In this document: positions 27,295-36,382 of the stretch, piece by piece | How the letters are laid out: each line of letters begins with the position of its first letter | Position numbering within the stretch: the first letter of the stretch is position 1 | NCBI GenBank assembly: GCA_963803775.1 | Contig: CAWDNS010000006.1 | Location: 558,001-622,000 of the forward strand | Length of the DNA: 64,000 bases | Direction of reading: 5' to 3' | From: JABCZH01 sp963803775 | GTDB taxonomy: Bacteria; Acidobacteriota; Terriglobia; Terriglobales; Acidobacteriaceae | Notes under the pieces: model-generated | The model's input: the letters and a program-made list of their open reading frames with translations, nothing else | Told to the model about the DNA's origin: nothing | Databases searched by the model: none | Translations under genes and position numbers: made by a program

Positions 27295-27633
27295 ATGCAC
27301 CTATCCCTGACCAAAACTCTCCTTAGAAACAGTTCGCGGCTCGTTTCGACGCATCACGCGCTCGCCCTACTACTTCTATTCCAGTTCTCAGAACTTTCCG
27401 GGTTTTATGAGGAGAAAAAGGCCAGCGTTTACAACGTCCTGTGGGTGCTGGTGTTTGGCTTTGCCACTCTAAACATTCTGGGCTTGGTGCTGCGGCGGTT
27501 TGAGCCGCGCCGTAGCGGCCTCAATTTTGGTGAGATTCTTGCCATCACCGTGGTTTTATTCTCTATTATCTTGTTAGGGTTCGAAATGCTCAATCTGTTC
27601 CACATCTTCCCCATCAAGCTGGAGCCTCGCTGA
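27295..27633 (+). CDS. Small two-helix membrane protein
   Basis: A 112-residue predicted inner-membrane protein with hydrophobic segments at about 47-65 (VYNVLWVLVFGFATLNILGL) and 80-103 (AITVVLFSIILLGFEML). The N-terminal 40 residues are basic and hydrophobic. No family is recognised. It is followed after 28 bases by the next gene, with a small ACCCC/GGGGT hairpin at 27634-27649 in the gap. Confidence 0.65.
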   Translation: MHLSLTKTLLRNSSRLVSTHHALALLLLFQFSELSGFYEEKKASVYNVLWVLVFGFATLNILGLVLRRFEPRRSGLNFGEILAITVVLFSIILLGFEMLNLFHIFPIKLEPR

Positions 27634-27661
27634 ACCCCTATTTTGGGGTATCATTCTTGCT

Positions 27662-27973
27662 ATGGCACGGCGTTCCCCAGTAGCCTTCGAAGTAACCTGC
27701 CCATGCTGCAGCGCGGTATTGAAAGTCGATTCTGACTCCCAGGCCGTAATTGCGCACACTGCTGCGGTCAAGCCCAAGATGTTCAATGACATCGAAGATG
27801 CCGCCCGAGCCATGAAAGAGCAAGACAGCCGCCGCGACTCCATCTTTCGCCAATCCGTCGAAAACCAAAAGCATGCCTCCGACCTGTTGGAAAAGAAGTT
27901 TCAAGAGGCAGTCAAGAAGGCGAAAGAGTCGCCCGATACCGGCAAACCCATTCGCGATTTCGACCTCGACTAA
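27662..27973 (+). CDS. Small conserved protein with a CPCC motif
   Basis: A 103-residue cytoplasmic protein. It has an N-terminal FEVTCPCCSAVLKVD block, which looks like half of a zinc ribbon, and a long charged coiled-coil-like C-terminal part (LLEKKFQEAVKKAKESPD). The function is unknown. The strong ORF and the Cys motif support it being real. Confidence 0.7.
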   Translation: MARRSPVAFEVTCPCCSAVLKVDSDSQAVIAHTAAVKPKMFNDIEDAARAMKEQDSRRDSIFRQSVENQKHASDLLEKKFQEAVKKAKESPDTGKPIRDFDLD

Positions 27974-28064
27974 CTATCACGTTCGTAGATAACGGAAAGT
28001 TTTCCAACGGCTGTGGATTTCTTGGCGGTTTGATACCGGCACTCTGGATTTACAATCAGCCGCG

Positions 28065-28742
28065 ATGTCCGGTCATCCCCTCCTCCTCGGTCATCGCGGT
28101 ATACGTGTCTCTGACGCGCCGGCAGAGAACACGCTCGCTGCTTTCGACTTGGCACTGCAGTTCGGTTGTGATGGTTTTGAATTTGACGTGCGCCGTACCG
28201 CCTGTGGACGCGCCGTCATTTGTCACGACGATAAGACGGAGGGAATCAGTATCGCCGCAGCCTCCTGCGGTCAACTGGAGTCGCTGCCTTGCCTCGGTGA
28301 TGTTTTGTCCCGCTATGCCGCTTCTGCCTTCCTCGACATTGAACTCAAAGTTCCCGGCCTGGAGTCAGATGTCCTCGTCGCCCTGCGCGAGCACCCCCCG
28401 GAACGGGGCTATGTAGTTTCTTCTTTCCTGCCTGAAGTCTTGCTTGATCTGAGAGCGCGCAGCGCCGGCATCTGTCTCGGCCTCATTTGTGATCAGAGGA
28501 AGAACCTGGATCGTTGGCGGGAATTACCCGTGGAGTATGTAATCCCCAAGCACACGCTGATCACTTCCCAACTCGTACAAGCCGTTCATTCCGCCGCCAG
28601 AACGATGCTCACCTGGACTGTAAATGACAAGAAGGCGATGCAACGCCTGGCGGGTTGGGAGGTTGACGGAATCATCTCCGACGATCCCCATCTGCTGGTC
28701 CAAACTTTTCCGGGCGGAGCCTCAGCCGTCAGCGGCCGCTAG
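28065..28742 (+). CDS. Glycerophosphodiester phosphodiesterase
   Basis: A 225-residue cytoplasmic GDPD (UgpQ-like) that would release sn-glycerol 3-phosphate from deacylated phospholipids. Family motifs are LLGHRGIRVSDAPAENTLAAF, GFEFDVRRT and VICHDD, carrying the catalytic His-Arg, Glu and Asp and the second His. No signal peptide. Its 3' end overlaps the convergent glycerol-3-phosphate dehydrogenase gene by 14 bases, and the two enzymes act in sequence. Confidence 0.92.
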   Translation: MSGHPLLLGHRGIRVSDAPAENTLAAFDLALQFGCDGFEFDVRRTACGRAVICHDDKTEGISIAAASCGQLESLPCLGDVLSRYAASAFLDIELKVPGLESDVLVALREHPPERGYVVSSFLPEVLLDLRARSAGICLGLICDQRKNLDRWRELPVEYVIPKHTLITSQLVQAVHSAARTMLTWTVNDKKAMQRLAGWEVDGIISDDPHLLVQTFPGGASAVSGR

Positions 28743-30399
28743 CTGAGCCTGTCTCCGCCGCAGGTTTCCGCAAGAAAGCTTCCTGCTCCTCTTCGAACGC
28801 TTCCCGCGCCAGCGCCCTCTGGCGCTCATCCCATCCCATGGCAGCGCCCACTCTCTGGCTTGCTACCCGGCTGCACTCCGGTGACCAGCAGGCGCCTAGC
28901 GCCACCGGCACCCGCCGTAACAGCACATCTCCCAGGGTGACGGCACATTCGTTCGTAATGGCATGAACCGCCTCGGCAACGATGTGACTAGTATGCGGAC
29001 ACAAACTCTCCCGTAACTCCGGACGGCCCCGGGCCACACTCGCAATCGCTATAGATTGTTCTCCATACCATTCCGTCAAGCCACGGGCTGCCTCGCGGGG
29101 AATGCCACCTGCCTCCGCAACTTCAGCGATTCTCCGCTCGACTAGTCCATCTGCTCGATCTCCATCTACCAGTGCAATTTGCTGGGGCGAAGATGCTGAT
29201 GAGCCGATCTTCGCCCCGCAGATGCTGGCTACGCACTCTCGTGCCAGGCTCGCCGCCGTGGTCAGCTTCCCGCCAATCACCGAAACCATCCCCGCAGCTC
29301 CCTCCGTCGAATGATCGTGCAGATAATGCCGCCGGCTCAACCCCGAGAGTGTCGTTCCCGGCGAGTAGGGAAGTGGACGCACGCCGGCAAATGTGTAGCG
29401 CACATCGCCCGCTGTCACTCGCGCCCTCGGATATAGCTCCTGCACTGAACGCAGCAGGTATGCGATCTCCTCAGCCGATGCCTTGACCTTTCCCGGATCG
29501 CCTGTATCTCCCACTTCCGTCGTCCCCACCAGAAGCTGCTCGTTCCAGGGGATGACAAAGAACGGCCGTCCGTCGACTGCCTCGCTGTAAACTGCCGCGA
29601 GCGGCGCACCGGTAAATTTTGGCAGCACAATGTGAGATCCGCGAACTCCCCCAACCATGGGATGTGCTGTCCGAATGTCAGATTGCCGGCAGATGTGATC
29701 AGCCCACGGTCCGGTAGCATTAATAATCCAGTTGGCTGCTACCGACTCTTCAATTCCGCTCAGTTGATCGCGCAGCCTCAGACTCGTGACCTTTCCTGCT
29801 GTAACCTCGACCGTGTCTACCCGAGTATGGTTTCGTACCACACAGCCCGCCCGGCCTGCTTCCACTAACCACTCCGCCACCAGGCGCTCGGGGAATTCAC
29901 ATTGCGCGTCGTCAAAACTGAAGACGGAAAAATGCCGACCGCTATCGAGCATCTGTTCCAACTGATGTTGCTCGCTGCGGCCGTTGGTTGCGCCTTGGCC
30001 GCCCATCTGCCGGTAGAGCCACAATCCCGCCCGCACCGCCAGTGCACTGCGTGGGCTGTTCTCCGGCAGCGCCAAAAGAAATTCCAGACGATGTACCAAA
30101 TATGGATATTGGTGCAACAACTGTTTCCGTTCTCGAAGCGACTCCCTGACCTGTGCCAGATCACCGTGTTCGAGATAGCGCAGACCGCCATGAATGATTC
30201 GCGTCGAGCGGCTGGTCGTGCCCGATGCAAAATCATTCTGTTCCACCAGCAGCGTCCGCCGTCCGGCGCGAGCGCATTCCCGTGCAATGGCGACGCCGTT
30301 GATCCCGCCGCCGATAACGGCGATATCAAAGCGCTCATCGTTGAGCGAAGGCCGGGGATAGGGGGGTGTAATCATCTGAATTAACCCAGTGTCGCGCAT
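28729..30399 (-). CDS. glpD: FAD-dependent glycerol-3-phosphate dehydrogenase
   Basis: A 556-residue membrane-associated flavoenzyme oxidising sn-glycerol 3-phosphate to dihydroxyacetone phosphate and feeding quinones. The FAD-binding motif IAVIGGGINGVAIAREC lies at about 25-41, followed by FASGTTSRSTRIIHGGLRYL, the GlpD signature. The C-terminal domain (about 400-540) is the usual GlpD extension. The ATG at 30399 is used here; an ATG at 30375 is also possible. It converges on the phosphodiesterase gene that supplies its substrate. Confidence 0.93.
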   Translation of the reverse strand: MRDTGLIQMITPPYPRPSLNDERFDIAVIGGGINGVAIARECARAGRRTLLVEQNDFASGTTSRSTRIIHGGLRYLEHGDLAQVRESLRERKQLLHQYPYLVHRLEFLLALPENSPRSALAVRAGLWLYRQMGGQGATNGRSEQHQLEQMLDSGRHFSVFSFDDAQCEFPERLVAEWLVEAGRAGCVVRNHTRVDTVEVTAGKVTSLRLRDQLSGIEESVAANWIINATGPWADHICRQSDIRTAHPMVGGVRGSHIVLPKFTGAPLAAVYSEAVDGRPFFVIPWNEQLLVGTTEVGDTGDPGKVKASAEEIAYLLRSVQELYPRARVTAGDVRYTFAGVRPLPYSPGTTLSGLSRRHYLHDHSTEGAAGMVSVIGGKLTTAASLARECVASICGAKIGSSASSPQQIALVDGDRADGLVERRIAEVAEAGGIPREAARGLTEWYGEQSIAIASVARGRPELRESLCPHTSHIVAEAVHAITNECAVTLGDVLLRRVPVALGACWSPECSRVASQRVGAAMGWDERQRALAREAFEEEQEAFLRKPAAETGSASGR

Positions 30400-30445
30400 C
30401 TAGCTGCCTGAGGAAAGATGACGTTAGTTGTTCGCAGGAACGAGC

Positions 30446-30480
30446 ATTCCTCTGTGCCCCCTGTGATCTCCGTGGTAGCG
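30446..30480 (+). repeat. Dispersed CTCTGTG-triplet intergenic repeat, copy 3 (diverged)
   Basis: CTCTGTG, CCCTGTG and CTCCGTG units in the divergent gap between glpD and mazG. The most degenerate of the seven copies, but with the same spacing and orientation. Confidence 0.6.
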
Positions 30481-30537
30481 GTCTTCCGCGTGCCAGCATT
30501 GCCCGCACCCATTCTTCTCATTTACAGTGATTTGTCC

Positions 30538-31425
30538 ATGTCCCCCACAGGAGATCGCTTCGAGCGTGTCGTGTCCATCATGGCCCGGTTGCGCGCTCCA
30601 GGCGGCTGCCCATGGGACCGTGAACAGACCTTCGATTCCATCAAGCCCTACACCGTGGAAGAGACCTACGAGGTTCTCGAAGCCATCGACAACCGAGATT
30701 GGCCGGAGCTCGCCGCTGAACTCGGTGACCTCCTGTTGCAGGTCTTGTTCTACTCTCAAATGGCCAGTGAGGAGAAAACCTTTTCTATTGATGACGTCTT
30801 AGACCGTCTGGCGGATAAGTTAATCGGCCGACATCCTCACGTCTTCGGCGACGTCAAAGCCGACACTCCCGCCGAAGTTCTGCGCAATTGGGAAGCGCTG
30901 AAAACCGAAGAAAAGAAAAAGCGGGATGCAGGCAAAGCTGAAAAACCTACCGACTCGATTCTAGCCGGCGTATCTTCTGCCATGCCGGCATTGCTTGAAG
31001 CTCACAAACTCAGTTCGCGGGCCGCCAACGTTGGTTTCGACTGGCCCGATGTCGAAGGGCTGTTCGACAAGCTTCGCGAGGAGACCGTAGAACTTCAGCA
31101 ACACCTCAAGGGATTTCCCGCACCCGGCCCGCAACCACAGGGTAGAGGCATCGCCGGATCCGGTCAGCCCCGAATTCCCGACGATCTCCGGCTGCGCCTC
31201 GAAGGTGAACTTGGAGACCTCTTCTTCGTTCTGGTGAATATCGCGCGCTATCTCTCGCTCGATTCGGAATCGGCGCTGCGAAAGACCAACCGAAAGTTTC
31301 GTCGGCGCTTTCAATGGATGGAAACGCAACTCCGCGCCTCAGGGCGTACTCCACAGCAAGTCCCCATGCAAGAACTGGAAGCCTTATGGCAACAGGCAAA
31401 ACGGCAGGAGTCGCGCAGCCAGTGA
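30538..31425 (+). CDS. mazG: Nucleoside triphosphate pyrophosphohydrolase MazG
   Basis: A 295-residue MazG enzyme that hydrolyses (d)NTPs to the monophosphates, cleansing pools and affecting ppGpp levels in other bacteria. It has the hallmark LRAPGGCPWDREQTFDSIKP, the metal-binding EETYEVLEAI and ELGDLLLQVLFYSQMA, and a second half with GELGDLFFVLVNIARYL, so both MazG repeats are present. The ATG at 30538 is the family start; the frame is open upstream through the repeat at 30446 but that part is not coding-like. It overlaps the next gene by 40 bases. Confidence 0.94.
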   Translation: MSPTGDRFERVVSIMARLRAPGGCPWDREQTFDSIKPYTVEETYEVLEAIDNRDWPELAAELGDLLLQVLFYSQMASEEKTFSIDDVLDRLADKLIGRHPHVFGDVKADTPAEVLRNWEALKTEEKKKRDAGKAEKPTDSILAGVSSAMPALLEAHKLSSRAANVGFDWPDVEGLFDKLREETVELQQHLKGFPAPGPQPQGRGIAGSGQPRIPDDLRLRLEGELGDLFFVLVNIARYLSLDSESALRKTNRKFRRRFQWMETQLRASGRTPQQVPMQELEALWQQAKRQESRSQ

Positions 31426-32180
31426 ACCCCGGCTCGCCTTTGATTCGTAAATGCCATGGCCTCGACGAAATGCGTGCCTGCGTTGCTTTACAAAAAGAGG
31501 TTTGGGGATTCACTGACATTGAGTTGGTCCCCTTGCGCATGTTCGTGGTCGCCGATAAGATTGGCGGCCAGGTCATCGGTGCCTTCGACCATGACGCGCT
31601 GGTAGGTTTTGCGTTCGCGGTCCCCGGTGTGCGTGATCAACGTGCGTACCTGTACTCTCACATGCTGGCCGTGCGCCAGCCGTATCGCGACACCGGACTC
31701 GGCCGCCGCTTGAAACTAGCTCAACGTGACGATGCCCTCAGTCGGGGCTTTGACTTGATGGAGTGGACTTTCGATCCCCTGGAAATCAAGAATGCCTACT
31801 TTAATCTCGAAAGGTTGGGGGCGCTTGCGCGCCGCTACAACGTGAACCAATACGGAATTACCTCATCGCCACTGCAGGGTGGCTTGCCCACCGATCGCCT
31901 GGTAGCCGAGTGGTGGGTGAAGTCGAAACGTGTAGAGCATTTGCTGACAATCGGGAAAAATCCGGAATTCAACATTATGCAGACGATCTTAGTTCCCGCG
32001 CAGATTTACGAATGGAAGGCTGAAGCAACGACGCGGGATCAGGCGCAGCAGATTCAAGAGAGAAATCGGGAAGCGTTTCAAATAGCTTTTGCCAACGGCC
32101 TAACCGTGCTAGGCTATCGGCGCGATTCGCAAGGAAACGGTGAGTTCCTGTTGGGAGCGTCGGACCCGCCTTTGGTCTAA
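31386..32180 (+). CDS. GNAT-family acyltransferase paired with an enolase-superfamily enzyme
   Basis: A 264-residue protein of the GNAT superfamily (COG3375-like). The acyl-CoA site is in YLYSHMLAVRQPYRDTGLGR, where the R/QxxGxG-like turn is seen, followed by a distinctive MEWTFDPLEIKNAYFNLERL block. The chosen ATG overlaps mazG by 40 bases and the downstream racemase/synthase starts 59 bases later. Pairing of such a GNAT with an N-succinylamino acid racemase is known in Geobacillus, where it succinylates D-amino acids; that role is an inference here. Confidence 0.82.
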   Translation: MATGKTAGVAQPVNPGSPLIRKCHGLDEMRACVALQKEVWGFTDIELVPLRMFVVADKIGGQVIGAFDHDALVGFAFAVPGVRDQRAYLYSHMLAVRQPYRDTGLGRRLKLAQRDDALSRGFDLMEWTFDPLEIKNAYFNLERLGALARRYNVNQYGITSSPLQGGLPTDRLVAEWWVKSKRVEHLLTIGKNPEFNIMQTILVPAQIYEWKAEATTRDQAQQIQERNREAFQIAFANGLTVLGYRRDSQGNGEFLLGASDPPLV

Positions 32181-32221
32181 GGTTTTCTCTGTGCACTCTG
32201 TGTCCTCTGTGGTTGATTGCG
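32181..32221 (+). repeat. Dispersed CTCTGTG-triplet intergenic repeat, copy 4
   Basis: Three perfect CTCTGTG units at 9-base spacing followed by GTTGAT. It begins directly after the GNAT stop codon and ends before the enolase-superfamily gene, so it lies inside a probable operon. Confidence 0.8.
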
Positions 32222-32239
32222 TTTGACTCGTTACTAACT

Positions 32240-33352
32240 ATGAAAATCGAAGCTCTCACCCTTCGTGAAATCAAAATGCCGCTTGTCGATTTCTTTGAGA
32301 CCAGCTTTGGCCGGATCTACGATCGCCGCATTCTGCTGGTCAGTGCCCAATGCGATGGCATTACCGGCTGGGCCGAGTGTGTCGCAGACGGCGCGCCCTT
32401 CTACAGTTCCGAATGGATCGATTCCGCATGGCTCACCATCCAACACTGGCTCGCCCCGGCTGTTCTAGGCCGAGTTATCGAACACCCAGGAGAGAGTGCC
32501 CACCTTATGGCCAGAGTCCGCGGTCACCGCATGGCCAAGGCTGCGGTCGAAAACGCACTCTGGGATGTTGCTGCCCGACAACAGCAGCAGCCTCTCTGGA
32601 AATTGCTGGGTGGCAAATTGCGAGAAATTCCTTGCGGAGTTTCCATCGGCATTCAGGATTCCATCGAACAATTGCTGGACAAGATTGAGCGCGAACTTGC
32701 CTCCGGCTATCGCCGTATTAAGGTGAAGGTGAAACCTGGTTGGGACCTCAATGTTCTGGAACGCATTCGCTCGCGCTGGGCTGACATCACTCTGAGTTGC
32801 GATGCCAACTCCGCCTACACTCTCGACCAGGTCGAGCACCTGCGCAAGTTTGACCAGTTCAATCTGCTGATGATCGAACAGCCGCTCTGGGACGATGACA
32901 TTTACAACCATTCCCGCCTGCAGCCCCAGTTACGCACCGCCATCTGCCTGGACGAGTCCATCCACAACGCCCGCGATGCCGCTCAGGCCGTGGAGATTGG
33001 CGCTTGCCGTATCGTCAACATCAAGGTTGGCCGCGTGGGAGGATTCAGCGAAGCGCGCAAAGTCCATGATGTGTGTGCCGCTCACAAAATTCCAGTGTGG
33101 TGTGGAGGAATGCTCGAATCCGGCGTGGGACGCGCTCACAACATCGCTCTTTCTACGCTGGAAAACTTTCGGCTGCCGGGAGATGTCTCTGCCAGCAAGC
33201 GCTACTGGAAAGAAGACATTATCGAGCCCGAAGTCGAAGTCAGCGCTCAAGGCATGATCGCGATATCTGATCAACCCGGTACTGGATACCGCGTGCTTGA
33301 AGACCGGATTGAGAAGTTAACCGTCCGCAAAGAAACCATTAAAGCCAAGTAG
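32240..33352 (+). CDS. o-Succinylbenzoate synthase / N-succinylamino acid racemase (enolase superfamily)
   Basis: A 370-residue enolase-superfamily enzyme of the MenC/NSAR type. The catalytic lysine pair is in KVKVKP (161-165), the metal ligands are Asp188 in CDANSAY, Glu213 in IEQPLWD and Asp238 in CLDES, and the second catalytic lysine is Lys262 in VNIKVGRVGG. CGGMLESGVGRAHN is a family hallmark. Sequence alone rarely separates o-succinylbenzoate synthase (menaquinone synthesis) from N-succinylamino acid racemase. The adjacent GNAT, and the absence of other men genes in the window, favour the racemase or a dual role. Confidence 0.88.
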   Translation: MKIEALTLREIKMPLVDFFETSFGRIYDRRILLVSAQCDGITGWAECVADGAPFYSSEWIDSAWLTIQHWLAPAVLGRVIEHPGESAHLMARVRGHRMAKAAVENALWDVAARQQQQPLWKLLGGKLREIPCGVSIGIQDSIEQLLDKIERELASGYRRIKVKVKPGWDLNVLERIRSRWADITLSCDANSAYTLDQVEHLRKFDQFNLLMIEQPLWDDDIYNHSRLQPQLRTAICLDESIHNARDAAQAVEIGACRIVNIKVGRVGGFSEARKVHDVCAAHKIPVWCGGMLESGVGRAHNIALSTLENFRLPGDVSASKRYWKEDIIEPEVEVSAQGMIAISDQPGTGYRVLEDRIEKLTVRKETIKAK

Positions 33353-33490
33353 CTCCGAGAACTGGAGACTGAGTTGCCGGACCTTGGGGTTCGTATGCAA
33401 ACTGTTTCACACTGTCGGCGAACTATGCAACGAGCGTATGATCAGCTCCGTCTGAACTAAGTCCCCGACAGAGCCCTCGAGAGGTGACAC

Positions 33491-34768
33491 ATGGAACGAA
33501 AGAGGTCACAACTTTTTCTTGGTCACGCACTCTCTGCGCTGATTGTCAGTTTGACGCTCGCGAACTTTGTTTGGGCTAGTGGCGGCAAGGTTCAGCAGCT
33601 CGCGGAATTGATGGCCTTGGGCGGCGCCGATGGTGATGGTTTTGGCTCTACCGTGGCCATGAGTGGCAATACGATAGTTATAGGTGCTGCTGACCATAAT
33701 GAGAGTATGGGAGCGGCTTACGTGTTCGTTAAAGGTCTAGGCGGCTGGACAAACGCGACCCAAACTGCAATGCTGACCGCTTCCGACGGGCAGTTTAGTG
33801 ATTTGTTTGGCGAGTCCGTTGCAATAAGCGGGGATACTGTGGTCGTCGGGGCACCGGGGGCTACAGTTAACGGCAATCATTCGGGAGCTGTATATGTGTT
33901 CGTGAAACCTCCTACAGGATGGGTTGATACGACCCAGACGGCCAAACTCATTCCGTCGGATGGAGAGTCTATAGGTGACCTCGGTGAAGCTGTGGTAATT
34001 AGTGGCAACGCTGTCGTAGGAGGAGCGCCGACAGGCGGCGATAATCTAGGGCCCGGCGCTGCGTACGTGTTTGTGAAGCCCAAGACCGGATGGATTAACA
34101 TGACTCAGACCGCGAAGCTGATGGCCTCGGACGGGATGAACGATGACGAATTCGGGTTCTCAGCGGCAATCAATGGCAGTACCATCGCTGTCGGCGCGCC
34201 GGAGGCTCCGTACTCGAATGGACCCGGGCCGGGAGTGGCTTATCTATTTGTAGAACCCGCACAAGGGTGGACCAACATGACTGAGACCGCTGAACTAACG
34301 GCCTCGGATGGAATGGCCGGTGATAACTTCGGTCGCTCGGTGTCCATTGATGGCGACACTGTCGCCACCGGTGCCATTTTTGCTAATCAGCAGCACGGGG
34401 CCGTTTATGTTTTTGTCGAACCTGCCTCTGGGTGGGAGAACATGACTGAAACTGCCGAACTTGAACCTACCACCAGTAAATTGGGCTCATCGGTAGTGGT
34501 CGCCGGTAACGGAAGCATGATTGTTGCAGGTGCAAACGGCCAAAACAACGGCAAAGGTGCCGTTTACGTGTTCCTGAAACCACCCAATGGTTGGATTACG
34601 ACATCGAAATCTAACTTGATTGTGAAAGCCAACAATTCACGAGGCGGCGACTACTTCGGAGCTTCAGTAAGTGTTAGCGGAAGTACAGGAGTGGTCGGGG
34701 CGCCGAATGCTCCCTTCTATACTCAGAACGGCCCCGGCCCGGGTGCGGCCTACGTCTTCGGGCCATAA
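33491..34768 (+). CDS. Secreted FG-GAP seven-repeat beta-propeller protein
   Basis: A 425-residue exported protein with a signal peptide (ALSALIVSLTLANFVWA) followed by seven imperfect repeats of about 55 residues. Each runs SDGxxxDxFGxSVAISGxTVVVGAP...GAVYVFVKPxxGW, with Asp-rich turns (GADGDGFG in the first) that resemble the calcium loops of integrin-type FG-GAP repeats. Seven units suggest a closed seven-bladed propeller and nothing else in the protein. No anchor or sorting signal is seen. A GAGAGGTGA ribosome site precedes the ATG. Its base composition looks lower in GC than its neighbours, which may mean transfer. Confidence 0.87.
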   Translation: MERKRSQLFLGHALSALIVSLTLANFVWASGGKVQQLAELMALGGADGDGFGSTVAMSGNTIVIGAADHNESMGAAYVFVKGLGGWTNATQTAMLTASDGQFSDLFGESVAISGDTVVVGAPGATVNGNHSGAVYVFVKPPTGWVDTTQTAKLIPSDGESIGDLGEAVVISGNAVVGGAPTGGDNLGPGAAYVFVKPKTGWINMTQTAKLMASDGMNDDEFGFSAAINGSTIAVGAPEAPYSNGPGPGVAYLFVEPAQGWTNMTETAELTASDGMAGDNFGRSVSIDGDTVATGAIFANQQHGAVYVFVEPASGWENMTETAELEPTTSKLGSSVVVAGNGSMIVAGANGQNNGKGAVYVFLKPPNGWITTSKSNLIVKANNSRGGDYFGASVSVSGSTGVVGAPNAPFYTQNGPGPGAAYVFGP

Positions 34769-34785
34769 AGCACTCTGCTGCCACG

Positions 34786-35694
34786 CTATCTCTGGCTTCG
34801 CTCTGCGCCTGCCGTCTCCGGCCGGTTCTCCGCCAGTTCCTGTGCCTGCCTCTTCAGCAGTTCCACGCCCTGCGCGAAAGTAAGATTTGGTGGGGCCTGG
34901 TGGAAGTCGCTAAATGTCTGCGTGGATTTGATGACCAGCTTCTTGAAGAACAATATTTTGCCGGTCAAATCTAGCTGCATTCGGGTGAGCTGCCATTCTC
35001 CCGTTTCCATGGTGCCTTGTTGCACTACGAAGCGCCCGCCCCTATCGAGGCGGCCAAGAATGCCCCAACCGAACCCAACTTCTTTTTCCAGCGTGCCATC
35101 GATCTTCGCAATGCGCCGCTGGCTCTTGTCGATCAGCATATAGCCCACCATTCCCGTCAGTACCTGCTCAACGTGGGATGGAGCGCTGTAGTCCGGGTTA
35201 GGGCGAAACTTCAGGCGCACCAACTCATCACCCGGATTTCCCAAATCCTTCGTTCCCATCTGGACGCCATCCGGCTCATAGAGGAACGCGTCCGGTAACG
35301 CCCTCATGATTCGGTTGGTATGCTCCGTGTCTTCCTTGTCGGCCTTCTCTTTTTTCTTCAGTTCCTCTGGGTTGTTGACCAGTCCGTCCAAACGCCCTTG
35401 TTCTTTCTGTCGTTCTTCTACCGTGAGCGGTTTGTCGTTGATAGCCACCAACATGCCCGCCGCAACTTCCTTGGTCTGTACGATCACTTTGGTTTGCGTG
35501 CCATGCTCGGTCTGCTCACGCTCCCGGAACATGAACTTGATGGGATTGCTGGAGTTGATTTCGTTCTGGACCGTTTCCCGCACCAATTCAACCGGGGCCG
35601 CATTCATCGTCTGCGCGGGGAGACGGGCCGCAGCGACACTCACCAATACCATGGCGAATCCGAGCAATCCCGTTCTCTGGCTAAATAACCTCAT
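34786..35694 (-). CDS. Secreted protein of unknown function
   Basis: A 302-residue exported protein. The ATG at 35694 has GGGAG at good spacing and opens a signal peptide (LLGFAMVLVSVAAARLPAQ); the frame continues upstream to 35772 without support. The mature part has a charged helical stretch (EELKKKEKADKEDTEHTNRI) and a beta-rich C-terminal half (MVGYMLIDKSQRRIAKIDGT, then GRFVVQQGTMETGEWQLTRM) reminiscent of outer-membrane-lipoprotein-sorting or LolA-like folds, but this is only a resemblance. The function is unknown. Confidence 0.72.
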   Translation of the reverse strand: MRLFSQRTGLLGFAMVLVSVAAARLPAQTMNAAPVELVRETVQNEINSSNPIKFMFREREQTEHGTQTKVIVQTKEVAAGMLVAINDKPLTVEERQKEQGRLDGLVNNPEELKKKEKADKEDTEHTNRIMRALPDAFLYEPDGVQMGTKDLGNPGDELVRLKFRPNPDYSAPSHVEQVLTGMVGYMLIDKSQRRIAKIDGTLEKEVGFGWGILGRLDRGGRFVVQQGTMETGEWQLTRMQLDLTGKILFFKKLVIKSTQTFSDFHQAPPNLTFAQGVELLKRQAQELAENRPETAGAERSQR

Positions 35695-35896
35695 AAATCG
35701 CTCCCTACGGTTAGACGAGGCTATCGTCCTTGCCGTTGCATTACTACCATGCCGGCGAGGTACGAGTCCCACTTCTGCCTATTTTAAGCTGTTTGGGAAC
35801 CCGTTTGCCCCTTCGTGCACCGCAAAGTCGCCAAATGGTTTAGAATCCGTTAGTCCCGGTTGCATGTGGTGCTAAAGACGTGAAGGAGGTTGGGCT

Positions 35897-36382
35897 ATGG
35901 ACACGCCAAAGACCAACGAGTTTGCTCATATAGGCAAGTCGGTCATCATCAAGGGAGAACTTTCCGGTAGCGAGGATCTATTTGTCGATGGTGTAGTCGA
36001 AGGCACGATCGAGTTGCGCAGCAACAGTCTGGTGATTGGCCCCAACGGCCAGGTCAAAGGCAGTGTCCACGCCAAAGGTGTAACCGTTCAAGGCAAGCTA
36101 GACGGCAACATTCGAGCCAGCCAGCGAGCCGAGCTGCGGAAGTCCGCGGTTGTGGTCGGCGACATTTTCACCCAGCGCATCGCCATAGAAGAGGGCGCTT
36201 ATTTTAAGGGGAAAGTCGATATTCAGGAGGCCGCTAAGCCGGTTTCGGCCTCGCCAGGGAAATCTGAATCTCAACCGGAGTCCAAGAGTACAGCCGCCGC
36301 TCAGAGTTCCGGCGGACCAGCAGCAATGGTGGGCAGTGGGAGCAGTTCCATGTCACCAAACACCTCGGTAACCAAGAATTGA
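35897..36382 (+). CDS. Bactofilin (polymer-forming cytoskeletal protein)
   Basis: A 161-residue bactofilin. The central domain (about 10-115) is a right-handed beta-helix of short repeats, visible as IGKSVIIKGELSGSEDLFVD, GQVKGSVHAKGVTVQGKLDG and GDIFTQRIAIEEGAYFKGKV. The tail is Ser/Pro/Ala-rich and probably disordered. Bactofilins self-assemble into filaments that localise cell-wall enzymes in other bacteria. A strong AAGGAGG ribosome site precedes the ATG. Confidence 0.93.
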   Translation: MDTPKTNEFAHIGKSVIIKGELSGSEDLFVDGVVEGTIELRSNSLVIGPNGQVKGSVHAKGVTVQGKLDGNIRASQRAELRKSAVVVGDIFTQRIAIEEGAYFKGKVDIQEAAKPVSASPGKSESQPESKSTAAAQSSGGPAAMVGSGSSSMSPNTSVTKN

